Under the pieces are notes generated by a model, which was not told the DNA's origin, did not search any database, and was given only the letters and a program-made list of their open reading frames with translations. 64,000 bases of DNA from positions 13,112,071 through 13,176,070 of the forward strand of contig CM071579.1 in assembly GCA_036426205.1 (NCBI GenBank), read 5' to 3'. Positions 35,704 through 47,344 of this stretch are shown here, piece by piece. Made by a program: the position numbers and the translations under genes. The DNA comes from Ascaphus truei (lineage: Eukaryota; Chordata; Amphibia; Anura; Ascaphidae). How positions within the stretch are numbered: position 1 is the stretch's first letter; each line of letters begins with the position of its first letter.

Positions 35704-36148
35704 CAGGGCCGGCCTTAGGGCAAGGTGTGCGAGACGGCCGTCTTGGCCTCGTGCCGTTGGGGGCCCGCACTATCTCCTCTCTGCGCCAGGATCCAACTTT
35801 CCCCTGACCAGGGGTGGGAACTGGAGGAGGAAGTGTGAGCGCCCCCCTCCTCCAGCACCCCCCCCTCCAGTCAGGTGAAAGTTGGATACTTGCACCGATA
35901 GGAGGAAGAGTAGGTAGGTGTGGGGGGGTGGTTGTATGGGTGCGCTCTTACATTCACCGCAGCGGTCTGCCTCCTGCAGTGTCATGTGACGTCATGTTGG
36001 TATGGCAATCTGACGTCACGACACATCATGACGCTGCCGGAGGAGGGCTGCTCATCTAGCTAAGTCCCCCTTCTTTTTTTTACATTGGGATCCCCGCTGC
36101 CAGCGACCCACCTTGGGCGCCGCAAAGCCTGAGGCCGGCCCTGGCAGT
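35704..36148. mobile_element. MITE with CAGGGCCGGCCTTAGG termini
   Basis: The left end is CAGGGCCGGCCTTAGG (from 35704). The right end is the inverted CCTGAGGCCGGCCCTG (to about 36146). The interior is about 440 bp, GC-rich and non-coding. CAGGG termini suggest a hAT-type non-autonomous element. The flanking 8 bp do not match, so this is provisional. Confidence 0.6.
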
Positions 36149-38068
36149 GACCTGAACAAAGTAAGACAACTTTTAATACATATACAAATAAAAAGAAATA
36201 AGAGCGGACCTCCAAAGAACATAGAGGACACACAAACGTTATACAATGTATCCGTGGTATAATTAACCTAACTAAGCGAGTTAAACAGTTAGACATTGAA
36301 TAAGCAACATAATTAAATTAATGATCCAAAAAAAAAAAATTGTAATTTTAAAAAGCACAAGACCCGAATGCGAAAATATCACATTGTGTCCTGGCCCTGA
36401 TGGTGAGACTTAGTACTTTAGTGGGGATGAGAGCAAAACCCAGAAAATGAATGAAGCCTGTGTATTTATATTTTCAAGCCAGAAGACTCCTGACTTAGAG
36501 CTCGGCTGATGATGCAGGTTGCTAATTCAAAATGCATTTGATCACAGGTTGACTCATATTCAGAGGTGCAATCACTCTGAAAGGCACACTATCTGTTTAA
36601 ATCGATAGGCACATATTGTAGAAGGGATTTGTTGCTCCCTGTACAATCTATGTAGGCAACAATCACACTGAACTGGTCTAAAAGCAAGACGATATAAAGT
36701 GTCCAGACAAGACTAGAAATATTCATCTAAAAATAATAATAGTGATACTGTATTTCCCAGAAGAAGCCGTTGTTATGGTGAAATGTACGTAGGGACGTCA
36801 TTACGCAATACGTCACGTCTGACATTTACTTGGTACGAGATCTGAGTAGCCCGAGGGGGTACTTGGCGGACCTGCAGGACTAAAGTTGCTCTCCAGTAGT
36901 CCAGTTAGATACTCCATTGCTTTAGAGACTACACGATTATAACAGGGAGCCAACATGCATGCATGTTTCCTGCTTTCATCACCACCCAAGCACCATGGTA
37001 GGTCTCATCACTTGGACCAGGACACATTTGTGATCTTTTCACCCTCAAATCTTGTGCTTTTTATAATTATGTTTAACAGTTTGATCCCGAAAGATCCAAA
37101 GAAAGACCCTACAAAATTGCACTCTATGATAGTATAAATATACTGATAATTGTATGAGTAGTTCTGCCACTAGGGCTCTCTCCAAGGAGTAGGGTCTGTG
37201 TTGAAAAACCAAAAAAGAAAATTTTTATTACATCAAAAAATTATGTGACATAGTGAAATAAGTATTAAAAATAAACTTAAAATCCCCGTAGCGGAGTAGT
37301 AGGAATTTTCTGTGGTACAGAAAAGATTTGGGCAAATTGATATAATTTCCTGTTAGGTTTAAACCCAATTTCCTACTGCGACATCCAAAAGGACTAATGC
37401 ATCCAAATATGCTTTACCAAAAAGGATCCAAGAAACACTTCTGTTATTAGCTATTTATGACACTAGATAACTCTTAGGACATGTGTCTCCGTTAATTTGG
37501 AGTCCCTGGTGATAAACATCTCAGTTAAATGTACTAGATCTAGTATCAATGGATGAACACGTAATTACAGACCATAAGTCCAGAGTATTAGTATAGTACT
37601 ATAAACATTCTATTTTGACACAAAGGTTAACCGTTTTCACAAACAGGACATATTGTCATGATGTATTTAACCCTTTAGTAAACATCACACTTATATCCGT
37701 ATTGGTATGGTGCATGTGTGTTTGAATAAATAGTATAGTATCCTATATTAGGAGTAAAGACATTCGAAATCGCTAGTCTCTAGGCAAACAGTACAATAAT
37801 TCTGCCACAGCGGGTCAGAGTGAAAACAAACTGGTAAGTACAGGTTATTTTGAAGTCTTTGAAAGCCTATGAGAAATATAGCAATGCTCCTAGTTCCCAA
37901 ATGAATAATGCATTACTCTAAGATTCTATGTTTGACATGTAGGGCGTGTTTGTTATAACCCCCATTCACAGTATATGTATAGGCTGTTTGTCTGAATCGC
38001 GAGTATGCTATTATATATTATGGTAGTAAAGCATGGTATATGCGGGATCGCTAGCCTCTAAGCAAACA
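36149..38068. other. Unclassified repeat sequence with a decayed hammerhead-like motif
   Basis: No genes. CCAGAAGAAGCCGTTGTTAT then GGTGAAATGTACG at about 36757-36790 resembles the PLE 3' motif. Two related segments (37770-37815 and 38045-38075) share GCTAG...CTCTA.GCAAACAGTA, and the second is interrupted by the CA-rich repeat. Confidence 0.4.
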
Positions 38069-38782
38069 GTATAAGGCTAAGGCCCCGCTCCCTCCGTCAG
38101 CGCGCCCGCACTGCAGACAGGCGGGGCGCTGACAGACACAGACCGCGATATGCGGTCTGTAGGGAGCGAGAGCCGGAGCGGGAGGTGGGCGGGAGTGGGA
38201 GGTTTGAGCGGGAGGGGGGGGCGTGGCTTGAGCGGAGGGACCCGCTACTCTCCCCCCCCTCCCTCCACGGGCTCAGGCTGGCACTCATACACACACGCAG
38301 ACACACACACACACACACACTCAGGCACACACACAGACAGAGGCAGGCACTCACGCACTCAGACACACACATACACACACACGCAGGCACTCTCACACAC
38401 ACACACGCACGCACGCACGCAGGCAGGCACTCATACACATACACACACACACACAGAGGCAGGCACTCACGCACTCAGGCATACACATACACAAACACAG
38501 ATAGGCACTCAGACACACATACACACACACAGACAGGCACTCACGCTGCTTTCCCCCCACACTCCTCCCCGCTCCCCGAAGCCTCTCCTCCTCCCGAAGC
38601 CTCCCCTCCTCATTGACTCACAGCCACACCACGTGACGCGTCAACACTAGGGATCACCATTCTCTTGTATCCCGTAGCGGCTGACGCGTCACAGCGTGTA
38701 GTGAGCTGTGCAGCCAGGGGGGACCGGGACCGGCTCGGGAAGATTCCCCTGCTGGTGGCGCACCGGGTCTCAGGCCTTACAG
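38069..38782. mobile_element. CA-rich interspersed repeat, copy 1
   Basis: Starts GGCTAAGGCCCCGCTCCCTC and ends CTCAGGCCTTA. It interrupts a repeat whose unbroken form is seen at about 37790-37820 (GCAAACAGTA then ATTCTGCC). The interior has an ACACAGACAGGCACTCA-type minisatellite and a GAAGCCTCCCCTCCTC block. Copy 2 lies at 40094-40915. Frames through the CA tract are Thr/His-rich artefacts. Confidence 0.65.
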
Positions 38783-39739
38783 TTCTGCCTCGGCGGGTCA
38801 GAATAAGCAGTGGCTCATGATACAAGCTGTGTTTCCGGTAGTGGATATCGCTCTCCGATTCCGTCATGGATCGTGACGCTCTACTTCATCGACGCATGTT
38901 TCGCGAGGTTAACTTGCTTCTTCTTTTTATAATTACTATTTTTTATTTATTGAATTCTGCTGCTTATTAAATGTATAACTTTTTAACTTGCTTAGGTTAA
39001 TTATATCACGGATACATTGTATAACATTTGTGTATCCTCTGTTATTGGGAGGTCTTCTCTCATTTCTTTTTATTTGTATATGTATTAAAAGTTAAGTCTT
39101 ACTTTGTTCATGTCATTATTCATCTCTAAGGTGTATTTAACCCACTTCTAGTATTTAGGAGTGCTCCTCCTCTAAAGGGTTGTCTTTTCTCTCTCTTCAT
39201 ATTCTAAGTTACGGAACAACAAGTTTAGTATACAGTATATGATGCCATTTTGGAGCAAAATTTGTGCATGTGTGTTATAGCATGTGTATATATGATTTAT
39301 CAGAGGCTGTAGCTTGTCATTTCTAATTTTCCTTGTCAGAAAACTTTCCACATGCATTAAAATTAATGTTGTGTATGCAAAAGGCATATTTTTAATTTAA
39401 GAATAAAAAAAGCTTAAATTTATATATTTTTTGTTATATTCCAAATCTATGGGGCATATAAGAGCAAAGCAATTAAAATGTAAGTGTAATCTTCCTGTGT
39501 AATCCGGAATGGGTTCAGGTGTAATTGCAATTGTGTAATCTAACAATACATATTGTATTGGTTTATCTTTCTCTGAGAATGGTTAGTTTGTGAGGAAAAG
39601 TATTCGGCAAGCATTTAAATCCATACTCTTACAAATGAAGAAAACCTTCCGCACACTGTTCTCCCTATAAACTTCAATGGGATTAGTCATTTTACTCACA
39701 AGTAGACCAGTAGGGTAAGATTTATGGGTACCCATTGCA
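38783..39739. other. No gene recognised
   Basis: AT-rich sequence. On the reverse strand at about 38880-38920 GAAGAAGC...GCGAAACATGCGTCG resembles a decayed PLE 3' motif. Confidence 0.35.
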
Positions 39740-40093
39740 CATTTATTTATTTTTATTTATTTATTTATACAATATTTTACCAGGAAGTAATACATTGAGA
39801 GTTACCTCTCGTTTTCAAGTATGTCCTGGGCACAGAGTTAAGACAAATGATACATGGTTACAAATACAGTTACATAAGTGAACATGGTTATACATTATAT
39901 ACAAGACATTGCATGCACAGTTAAAGAAAATATATATTATAGGCGTATGTAACAGTTACAGACCAGATAAAAATGTGAGACAGCTTTAGTTTTGAAAGAT
40001 CTTAAACTGGTGGTGGCTGTGAGAGTCTCTGGTAGGTTGTTCCAGTTTTGGGGTGCACAGTAAGAGAAGGAGGAGTGGCTGGATACTTTTTTG
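39740..40093 (-). pseudogene. LINE C-terminal fragment, distal part
   Basis: The reverse strand encodes KKVSSHSSFSYCAPQNWNNL and PETLTATTSLRSFKTKAV, the conserved Asn/Leu-rich end of LINE ORF2, followed by a short 3' UTR with a TTTA-rich tail at 39740-39775. It is separated from its upstream part (40930-41163) by the CA-rich repeat. It differs from the L2 at 19516-21290, so it is a second LINE family. Confidence 0.75.
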
Positions 40094-40915
40094 AGCCTTA
40101 GGCTAAGGCCCCGCTGCCTCAGACCACGCGCCCGCACTGCAGACAGGCGGCGCGTGGAGAGGCACTTGGGGCTTTTTCCAGTCCAAAGGGACCATTTTTG
40201 CGAGCGGGGGGGTGTAGCCAAAACGGGTGGGGGGCGCGGCCTTGACGTGGGGGGGGGGGCGCGGCCGTTCAGCCCCTCAACTCCTCAGCCGTTCAGCCCC
40301 TCAGCACCTCAACCGCTGAGCCCCTCAAATCCTCAGCCCCTCAACTCCTCACACACAGACACGCACTCAGGCACACACACAGACAGGCACTCAGGCACAC
40401 ACATTCACACACACAGACAGGCACTCACGCACTCAGGCACACACACAGACAGGCACACACACAGGCAGGCACTCAGGCACACACATACACACACACACCG
40501 ACAGGCACACACACAGGCAGGCACTCAGGCACACACATACACACACAGACAGGCACTCACAAATACACACGGGGGCGTGAATCGGAGCCCGGGGGATCGG
40601 AGCAGGGGGGAATCGGAAGGGGGACCCCCCCAAGAGGAGAGAGTCTGTGGGAGGGAGCAGGGGGGACTTCCTTGGTGCTGCAGAGTTTATTTAAAATCGC
40701 TGCTTTCCCTCCACACTCTCCTCCCCACTCCCCGAAGCCTCCCCTCCTCCCGAAGCCTCCCCTCCTCATTGGCTCACAGCCATACCACGTGACGCGTCGC
40801 CGCTTGGGATTACAATTCTCTTGAATCCCCTGACGGCTGACGCGTCACAGCGTGTAGTGAGCTGTGCAGTGAGGGGGGACTGGGACCTGCTCGGGAGGAT
40901 CCCCCTGCTGGTGGG
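40094..40915. mobile_element. CA-rich interspersed repeat, copy 2, inside a LINE
   Basis: The same start (GGCTAAGGCCCCGCTGCCTC), CA minisatellite, GAAGCCTCCCCTCCTC block and GTGTAGTGAGCTGTGCAG end as copy 1. It splits the reverse-strand LINE coding region. Confidence 0.7.
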
Positions 40916-40929
40916 GAATGCTCGTGCGC

Positions 40930-41163
40930 CCATAGGACCATGAACAGCCTTTTGGAGTCAGATCTCAGGTGATAAGTGCTGCGTGTGGTAGGGGTGAGGA
41001 GCTTGTTCAGATAGCTGGGTAGCTTGCCCAGAAAGTATTTGAAGGCAAGACAGGAAAGGTGAACTTTGCTTCTAGACTCAAGTGATGACCAATCTAGTTC
41101 TTTGAGCATTTCGCAGTGATGTGTGTTGCAGTTGCATAGCTTATTAGAGCTGATGAACGACAC
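40930..41163 (-). pseudogene. LINE C-terminal fragment, proximal part
   Basis: The reverse strand reads HCEMLKELDWSSLESRSKVH, LSCLAFKYFLGKLPSYLNKL and STYHLRSDSKRLF, the usual block preceding the Ser-His-Ser-Ser-Phe-Ser-Tyr motif found at 40075. Together the two parts form one interrupted LINE. Confidence 0.75.
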
Positions 41164-41443
41164 ACAAAGTAATCAGTGCATGTCAGATCCTCATGTTCAT
41201 TTGAGAGACTGGAGCTTTAACTATTATTTCATTTTATGTCAGCATTGTTGGTACTCATTACGCATTCTTCTCTCCGCTGATCCAGTTAAAGTCACTGGGA
41301 TCAACATACTGTACATTGCAATCAAAATGCCAAACAGTCCAAAAGTTGCAGGCTAATTTTGACCAGACATTAAAAAAGGTTTAACCACCATAACATTTTT
41401 TTTAATGTCTTGTTATGCCCATGTACTAGTTTCACGTTGCAGA

Positions 41444-41506
41444 GCCAGCAACCACCTGATGAAACCCAAAAGTTTGAAACAGCTGTCTGTGAGTAGGGCT
41501 ACTGGC
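41444..41506 (+). ncRNA. Decayed hammerhead ribozyme copy
   Basis: CTGATGA (41456-41462), GAAA (41476-41479) and CAGCTGTC (C17 at 41487) are retained, as is the distal stem I (GCCAG 41444-41448 with CTGGC 41502-41506). Stem II is mispaired (AACCC/AGTTT), and the base just before CTGATGA is missing, which breaks proximal stem I. Same family as 22107-22188; probably inactive. Confidence 0.6.
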
Positions 41507-41705
41507 CCTGCACTTCTTTAACCCAAGCTGTGCTGATAAGCTCTGTAATGTGACTGACATAAGTTGACGGGGGTTACAATGAATAAGAAGTAAAGAGTGA
41601 CACACTGTGCTCATTCGCATGTCGTTACCCAGAATCCCTGGTTTGCTAAGTGATAATGGGGAAAGACAGGGTTGCAGACTTGTGTCAGACATACAAATGC
41701 ACCAA
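41507..41705 (+). repeat. PLE pseudo-LTR downstream of decayed ribozyme
   Basis: The same landmark order as 22106-21840 on the opposite strand, including an octamer with one change (ATTCGCAT, 41613-41620) and TTACCCAGAATCCCTGG (41626-41642). The octamer lies 126 nt after the cleavage position, against 130 nt in the intact copy. Confidence 0.65.
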
Positions 41706-42409
41706 AAGTGGTATTTTTATTTACTGTACAGGCTTAGTTTGGAAATCTTATTGATAACCCCAGAGCAAGTGTATTAAGAGATAACATCTTTGTGTGTCAA
41801 AATTATAATTTTGGTCAACAGAAGTCACACTGTGTACAAGCTGCATTTTTAGTTTAGTAATATATTTCCTTTACTTCTATGTACTACCTCAAACTTGTTT
41901 AAGAAATGTCAAATAAACACATAAATTATTACATTTGTTTTGATATTATTTCTAAACCTTTCATTTGTGGTGTAAAAGCAATAGGAGACTGCTCAGTAAG
42001 ATCAGCTTAGATTTCCTGCCTCATAGCACCCCCTGCAGTACACATGGAGAATACCAGTTGTGACTACAAAAAAAAGGCAGATGCCCACAGGTTATATAGA
42101 GTGAGATATACTTACGTCCTTCACTTACCATAATGATTTTCAAGTAAACACTGCATTATTTTTTGCTGCTTAACCTTTTCAGTAATTCGCTGATCACTTA
42201 ACATGCTAAATGCCCAGGAGTGCTAAATGGATTTACATAGAAGGATTTCTAACACTCCACTGTCAGTGTCAGTGACAAGTCTGAAACACATCTTGCTGCT
42301 ACGTTCCACTGTTTGCTCTCCGTTTTTATCATTTGCATAGCAATGGTTTTCAACTTTTTTCTGGTTATTGAGCAGCTTCTCTCTCTCTCTTTTTTTTTTT
42401 TTTTTAAGG

Positions 42410-43190
42410 AAATAAAAATACCACTTTGCATGTCTCAGACAGGTCTGCAACCCTGACGTTCCCCATTATTTCTTAGCATACAAGGCTTCCACTGCAGCCA
42501 GGGATTCTGGGTAATGACATGCAAATGAGCACTCACAGTGTGTCACTTTTTTGTTTTTTGTTTTAAAGGAAATCAGTGTTTACTGATTTAAACCCGTTTA
42601 ACAATTCACATATTTTTTCAGGTAACTTATTTTTGTTAAATAGTAACATCTTAAAGCTGCAGACCAAGCAATATCCTACATGTTTGTTTGTTTTTTAAAT
42701 AAATCTTGCAGCATTTTTTAAAAACAATTTTTAAAGAAATGTTTAAAGTATTGCTTCCACTGCAGCAAGGGATTCTGGGAAGTGACATGGTCCCCTAAAG
42801 CTTATGCTTGCTGCATTTCATATATCACATGACAATATCAATTTTGAGCACATTCACATGTCTTAGACAGGTCTGCAACCCTGCTTTTCACCATTATCGC
42901 CAAGCATACAGTGCTTCCACTGCAGCAGGGGATTCTGGGAAATGACATGCAAATAAGTCACCTCTTGCTTCAAATCCATTTTTGCATGGACCCCTATAAG
43001 CTTAAGCTTGCTGCATTGCACAGCTTTTCAGCTCAGCCTGGGTTAAGATGCATAGCCAGTAAACCTACACATGCATGTCATTTCCCAGAATCCCTTGTTA
43101 CAGTGAAAGCACTGTATGCTGGGTGGTAATGGTGAAAGGCAGGGTTGCAGACCTGTCTAACACATGTGAATGTGCTCACAATTTATAATT
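42410..43190. repeat. Cluster of nested PLE pseudo-LTR copies with octamer/SPH modules
   Basis: Several partial copies. On the minus strand, 42430-42560 (octamer ATGCAAAT at 42519-42526), 42750-42800 (SPH-like only) and 42850-43070 (octamer at 42947-42954). On the plus strand, 43075-43185 (TTTCCCAGAATCCCTTG at 43081-43097). A piece of the TTAA MITE left end lies at 42653-42740. Confidence 0.6.
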
Positions 43191-43249
43191 TAATTTGCTA
43201 TATGCTATACAATGGAGGGTTTTTTGTCACTTTTTCACCCACCATAACT

Positions 43250-43254
<5 letters not shown>

Positions 43255-43294
<40 letters not shown>
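43255..43294. repeat. (TA)n microsatellite
   Basis: About 20 TA units preceding the pseudo-LTR-like repeat at 43300. Confidence 0.9.
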
Positions 43295-43297
<3 letters not shown>

Positions 43298-43299
43298 GT

Positions 43300-43850
43300 A
43301 TCAGTACCGTGTTAGCCGAGCTTCAATAATCAAAAAATAAATAGATGATACCGTTCTGTGGCTAACGAAATGCTTTTATTTGTGCGAGCTTTCAAGATAC
43401 ACTGATCTCTTCTTCCAGCGATGTTACAATGAATGAAGCAAGAAAAAAGCTATACTATAAACAGTGTATATTGGAATGTTATCTGTGCTTGTCCTTCCCC
43501 CGGTGTGGATGTGTTTTATGGCTGGAGGTGTCAAAAGGTTCCTGAAAGCAAGTGATGAAAGAGTGTGTATGTGTATCAGTGTGAATAAAAATGAATGGAG
43601 AGCCCACAGTATATACAGTGCTTTACAAAAGGTGTGTGTGGAGTGGGAGTGGATATAAATGGTGTGGGTGGGCGTGGAAATGTGAGAGTTAGTAGCACAA
43701 CTAAAAGTGTGTGTGGATACTATGTGGTCCCTATTGGTGTATAGGGATGGAAAAACAAGGAGTATAAGTATGTGTGAGAGACAGCTGTGTGTGCATACAT
43801 ATAGCACAGTATGTACAGACATGGCCTATAGCGCTCATGGGAAGAGAGTT
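43300..43850 (-). repeat. PLE-associated repeat with hammerhead-like core, left fold-back arm
   Basis: Copy of the repeat at 6120 and 45781 (GATACCGTTCTGTGGCTAAC; reverse-strand GAAGAAGAGATC...ATCTTGAAAGCTCGC). From 43625 to 43850 it is inverted relative to 43935-44155 (for example AACTAAAAGTGTGTGTGGAT against its reverse complement), so arms of about 225 bp surround a spacer of about 85 bp. Confidence 0.7.
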
Positions 43851-43934
43851 GCATACAAATTTATGCAACTGTTCGGGACACTTAGCAGTGGCCTAAACAG
43901 AGATCGAAATTTTATGAGTCATTACTGACACTAG

Positions 43935-44155
43935 TGAACTCTCTCCCCATGAGCGCTTAAGACCATGTCTGTACATATTGTGCTATACGTAGCATATGTA
44001 TGCACACACAGCTGTCTCTTACACATACCATACTCCTTGTTTTTCCAACCCTATACACCAATAGGGACCACATAGTATCCACACACACTTTTAGTTATGC
44101 TACTATCTCTCACATTTCCACACCTACCCACACCATTTATATCCACTCCCATTAA
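43935..44155 (+). repeat. Right fold-back arm upstream of PLE ORF
   Basis: Reverse complement of 43625-43850, ending directly before the GIY-YIG reading frame. Confidence 0.7.
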
Positions 44156-44169
44156 CTAGGGCAGACCCG

Positions 44170-44682
44170 GTGGAAAAATATGGTAAACCTACCACTTGGC
44201 TGAGTAAGAAAAAAGGTGTCTTTAAATGCCATGGATGCACCAACTGCCAATACCTTATTCTTGGCACGCAGTATTCACATCCCCATAGTGGCAAACCACG
44301 CCTAATTCAGGACTATATGAACTGTGAAAGTAGATATGTTGTCTACTTCATCCGGTGCCCTTGCGGACTATATTATGTCGGTAAAACGACGCGCATGCTA
44401 AAGGAGCGGATTAGTCTGCAGAGATCATCTATTAGGAAGGCATTGGCCGACAACACTGGATTGGAGGACCATAAATTGCAACCAGTTGCGAGGCACTTTA
44501 AAAACTTTAAGCATAGCCTTGCAACGCTGAGGTGCATGCCTATTATGCAAGCGCACATGTCCATTCGTGGTGGTGACAGAGGAAAATTATTACTGCAATT
44601 GGAAACAAGGCTCATCTATGAACTTGATACTATGGCACCCAGAGGACATAATGAGGATTTTAAACTGGGTTGCTTTTTCTAG
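44170..44682 (+). CDS. PLE GIY-YIG endonuclease domain, intact 170-codon frame
   Basis: Uninterrupted. Residues 19-26 KCHGCTNC are the PLE cysteine linker. VVYFIRCPCGLYYVGKT (57-73) is the GIY-YIG core, followed by a basic helix with KER (78-80). RGGDRGKLLLQLETRLIYEL (133-152) contains the catalytic-type Glu145. The frame ends NEDFKLGCFF, a normal PLE terminus. The domain nicks DNA for PLE insertion. The reverse transcriptase that should precede it is missing; fold-back repeat sequence lies immediately upstream. The Met at 44170 may be an internal codon of the former polyprotein. Confidence 0.85.
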   Translation: MEKYGKPTTWLSKKKGVFKCHGCTNCQYLILGTQYSHPHSGKPRLIQDYMNCESRYVVYFIRCPCGLYYVGKTTRMLKERISLQRSSIRKALADNTGLEDHKLQPVARHFKNFKHSLATLRCMPIMQAHMSIRGGDRGKLLLQLETRLIYELDTMAPRGHNEDFKLGCFF

Positions 44683-44829
44683 CAACAGTAGTATCACTGT
44701 AGGGAGATACATTTATGAGTTAAAGTTGGGGATCCCACTGACATCTTTCACCTCTGTGTAGTTAGAATTATCCGTTTCTGTATTCATCTTTGGGCTTATT
44801 TTTGCCTTATTATGTGACCCCATTTTTGC

Positions 44830-44970
44830 TCCTTAGCACCCCTTCCCCTCCTCCCCCTTCCCCCCCTTTCCCCCCCTTTCCCTCCCTCCATCTTCCCCTT
44901 TCCCCTACCCCCTTTCCCTCCCATCCCCCTTTCCCTCTCCCCTTTTCCTCCACTCCCCCTTCCTGTTCCT
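44830..44970. repeat. C/T-rich tract
   Basis: CCCCTTTCCC-type pyrimidine run inside the 3' untranslated region of the PLE. Confidence 0.85.
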
Positions 44971-45534
44971 TCCTTTCCTTTATGTCTGCTTTTTCAAACT
45001 CTTACAAGCAAATCTGCATTCACTATTCATTTCTCTTGGTAGCATGTTAGAGTGATATTAGTATATTTATTGTTGTTGCACTATTGATAGTGATTTTTAG
45101 TAATACTGTGCATCTGGAGTATATATTTTCACCTCTTCATGTGTTTTTAATACTGCATTTCATTTTGGTTACAGGACCTGTTGCTGCTGGTGATGTGACG
45201 TCATCATGTTCAAACGGCTCAGTGCCCCTGCTCCCTATTGCAGTCTGCTTCTGCCTACACTCCCATGGTTAAAGACGCTTTAGTTGCGTCGCCATGGCAA
45301 CAGGGGATGCCTTAGAATGACTGGTGTGCTCACTGGCTCCACCCGCAGGCGCACATGTGCGGTGTGTCTGGCATTGATAGCTAAGTGTAAACAGAGGAGT
45401 GGTGAGGCTGAGCTGCTGCACAGTGATGACAGGGCTCCCATGCGCCTACAGTACTCCCGTTTTTAATTACAATCAGCTGGTTCTTGATTATGCACACAGG
45501 TGGGTGATGGGTATATATGTTTTCCTTGGGCAGT

Positions 45535-45650
45535 GTTCTCCAGCACGCCCCTGAGGAAGGTCCTATACAGGACCGAAACGTTGGATTTATATGTCCCTGC
45601 TTTTTTTCAAATACACTTTTGCAATATACCTTGAGTGCTGTTTTTGTCTC
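45535..45650 (+). repeat. PLE 3' end with hammerhead-like core
   Basis: CCCCTGAGGAAGGTCCTATA then CAGGACCGAAACGTTGG: CTGAGGA, stem II GGTCC/GGACC, GAAA. A possible short stem III leads to GTC at about 45589-45591, but the flanks do not pair as stem I. It lies 0.9 kb downstream of the GIY-YIG frame, so it is the 3' end of that PLE. Confidence 0.55.
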
Positions 45651-45731
45651 CTTGGTGGGACACCTGGTTTCCTGTTATTTTTGTTGAACAAGCACCTATT
45701 TCTTTGGAGCCTTTGAAGTGCCTGCTGTTAT

Positions 45732-45734
<3 letters not shown>

Positions 45735-45782
<48 letters not shown>
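45735..45782. repeat. (TA)n microsatellite
   Basis: About 24 TA units. Confidence 0.9.
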
Positions 45783-45784
<2 letters not shown>

Positions 45785-46240
45785 CAAAAAATAAATAAAT
45801 GATACCGTTCTGTGGCTAACGAAATGCTTTTATTTGTGCGAGCTTTCGAGATACACTGAGCTCTTCTTCCGGCGATGTTACAATGAATGAAGCAAGCAAA
45901 GGGTGTACTTAAAAACAGTGTCTCTTGGAATGTTATCTGTGCTTGTCCTTCCCCCGGTGTGGATGAGATATATGGCTAGAGGTGTTAAATGGTTCCTGAA
46001 AGTAAGTGATGTAAGAGTGTGTGTGTATCTGTGTGAATATAAATGAATGGAGAGCCCACAGTGTATACAGTGCTTTACAAAAGGGGTGTGTGGCGTGGGA
46101 GTTAATATAAATGGTGTGGGTAGGTGTGGAAATGTGAGAGATCGTAGCATAACTAAAAGTGTGTGTTGATACTATGTGGTCCCTATTGGTGTATAGGGAT
46201 GGAAAAACAAGAAGTATTGGTATGTGTAAGAGACAGCCCC
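45781..46240 (-). repeat. PLE-associated repeat, third copy
   Basis: Collinear with 43316-43770, without the fold-back partner. The hammerhead-like core on the reverse strand is at 45843-45872. Confidence 0.7.
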
Positions 46241-46538
46241 TCCTCTTCTAGGTATATAATCTCACAGCAAGGTCCCATTATTTCACTATTCACTTTACTT
46301 GCAGACATGTGAGTATCTTCACTGGTATATACCAGTTTTTAACTGCACTATGTTATATAAGCATATGCTTGGATATATTAACCCCTTCTGGGTTTATTTC
46401 ACATAACATTAGTATGCATTTAGCGTAGGGACCTGCTATAGAGACATACCTTGACGTGGTTAGCAGGCTTGGAATTATTTGATCAAAAGATGTAAACCAA
46501 AAGTCTCCTTTATCATATAGATTTTTACACTATATATA

Positions 46539-47344
46539 TGTAGCGGTCATGTAAAATGCCTACAGTCATCTCTCCTGTTGGCAGTAAGGCCTGGTAAGTG
46601 TGGGCATGCCAGCAGTAATTATGGAGGTTTCCCCTCACACCCTGGTGGGGTGCCCTGTGTATGGCTGGGACTGGTCACATGCTCTGACTCCATGGTTAGT
46701 GATGTCAGAGGTGTGTCAGCCTCAGAAGTTTACATAAGGCACAGCACTGTGTCTAAAAGTTGGTTGCTGTGTAGTTGCTAGAGTAGTTCTGCTGAGAGGA
46801 GGAAGGAGTTCCAGCTCTTGTCAGAGTGTCAGTTATGTTATAGTAACTCCATGGGAGGCTGTGTCCAGGGACCTGGCACAGGACAGTGATTCCTGCGGGG
46901 ATAAGTGAATCCCTGATCTAGGTGATATACCTATCTAAAGGGAGCACGGACGAGATGATCGGCTGAATATACCCATTGTGGAGGGCAGCTATGCCCACCG
47001 TGACAATAAAGATGGAGCTGATCAGAGAAACCCCTGTGTGTGAGAGTCCAATGATTACACAGGAGGTTGCACCACCGAGGAGTTCCTCGTCAGGATCATC
47101 CCCATGCGGACGCAGGGACCCTGATGAGGTGGAGGCGCTGCACTGGAACTAGGTGAGACTCAGCACACTACCTCAGCTGCCTGTCTGACGGGTCCTCCCC
47201 ACACACCATCATGCGGGAGACTCAGGAGTCCTGTAGCCAACAGGTGCACCATCAGGCATATCTACACTGTAATGGGGTCCGGTTAGACCACAGGGGCCAA
47301 TGTGGAGATTGGGTGGGTCAGGCCGGGCCAGAAATACCGTTACA
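46539..47344 (+). repeat. 5' LTR of LTR element 1
   Basis: TG...CA ends. AATAAA at 47005-47010 suggests the polyadenylation signal. Nearly identical to 50948-51753, with differences mostly one-base indels. Confidence 0.88.

Noticed and set aside
36060..36296. Reverse-strand coding frames near 36.1 kb
   Set aside because: Overlap the end of a MITE and AT-rich flank; no domain or conservation.
38150..40792. Thr/His-rich or Cys/Val-rich frames
   Set aside because: Translations of CA repeats in two copies of an interspersed repeat.
45535..45600. Active hammerhead at the 3' end of the PLE with the intact GIY-YIG frame
   Set aside because: The core and stem II are present, but the sequences before CTGAGGA and after the candidate GTC do not pair, so no stem I.
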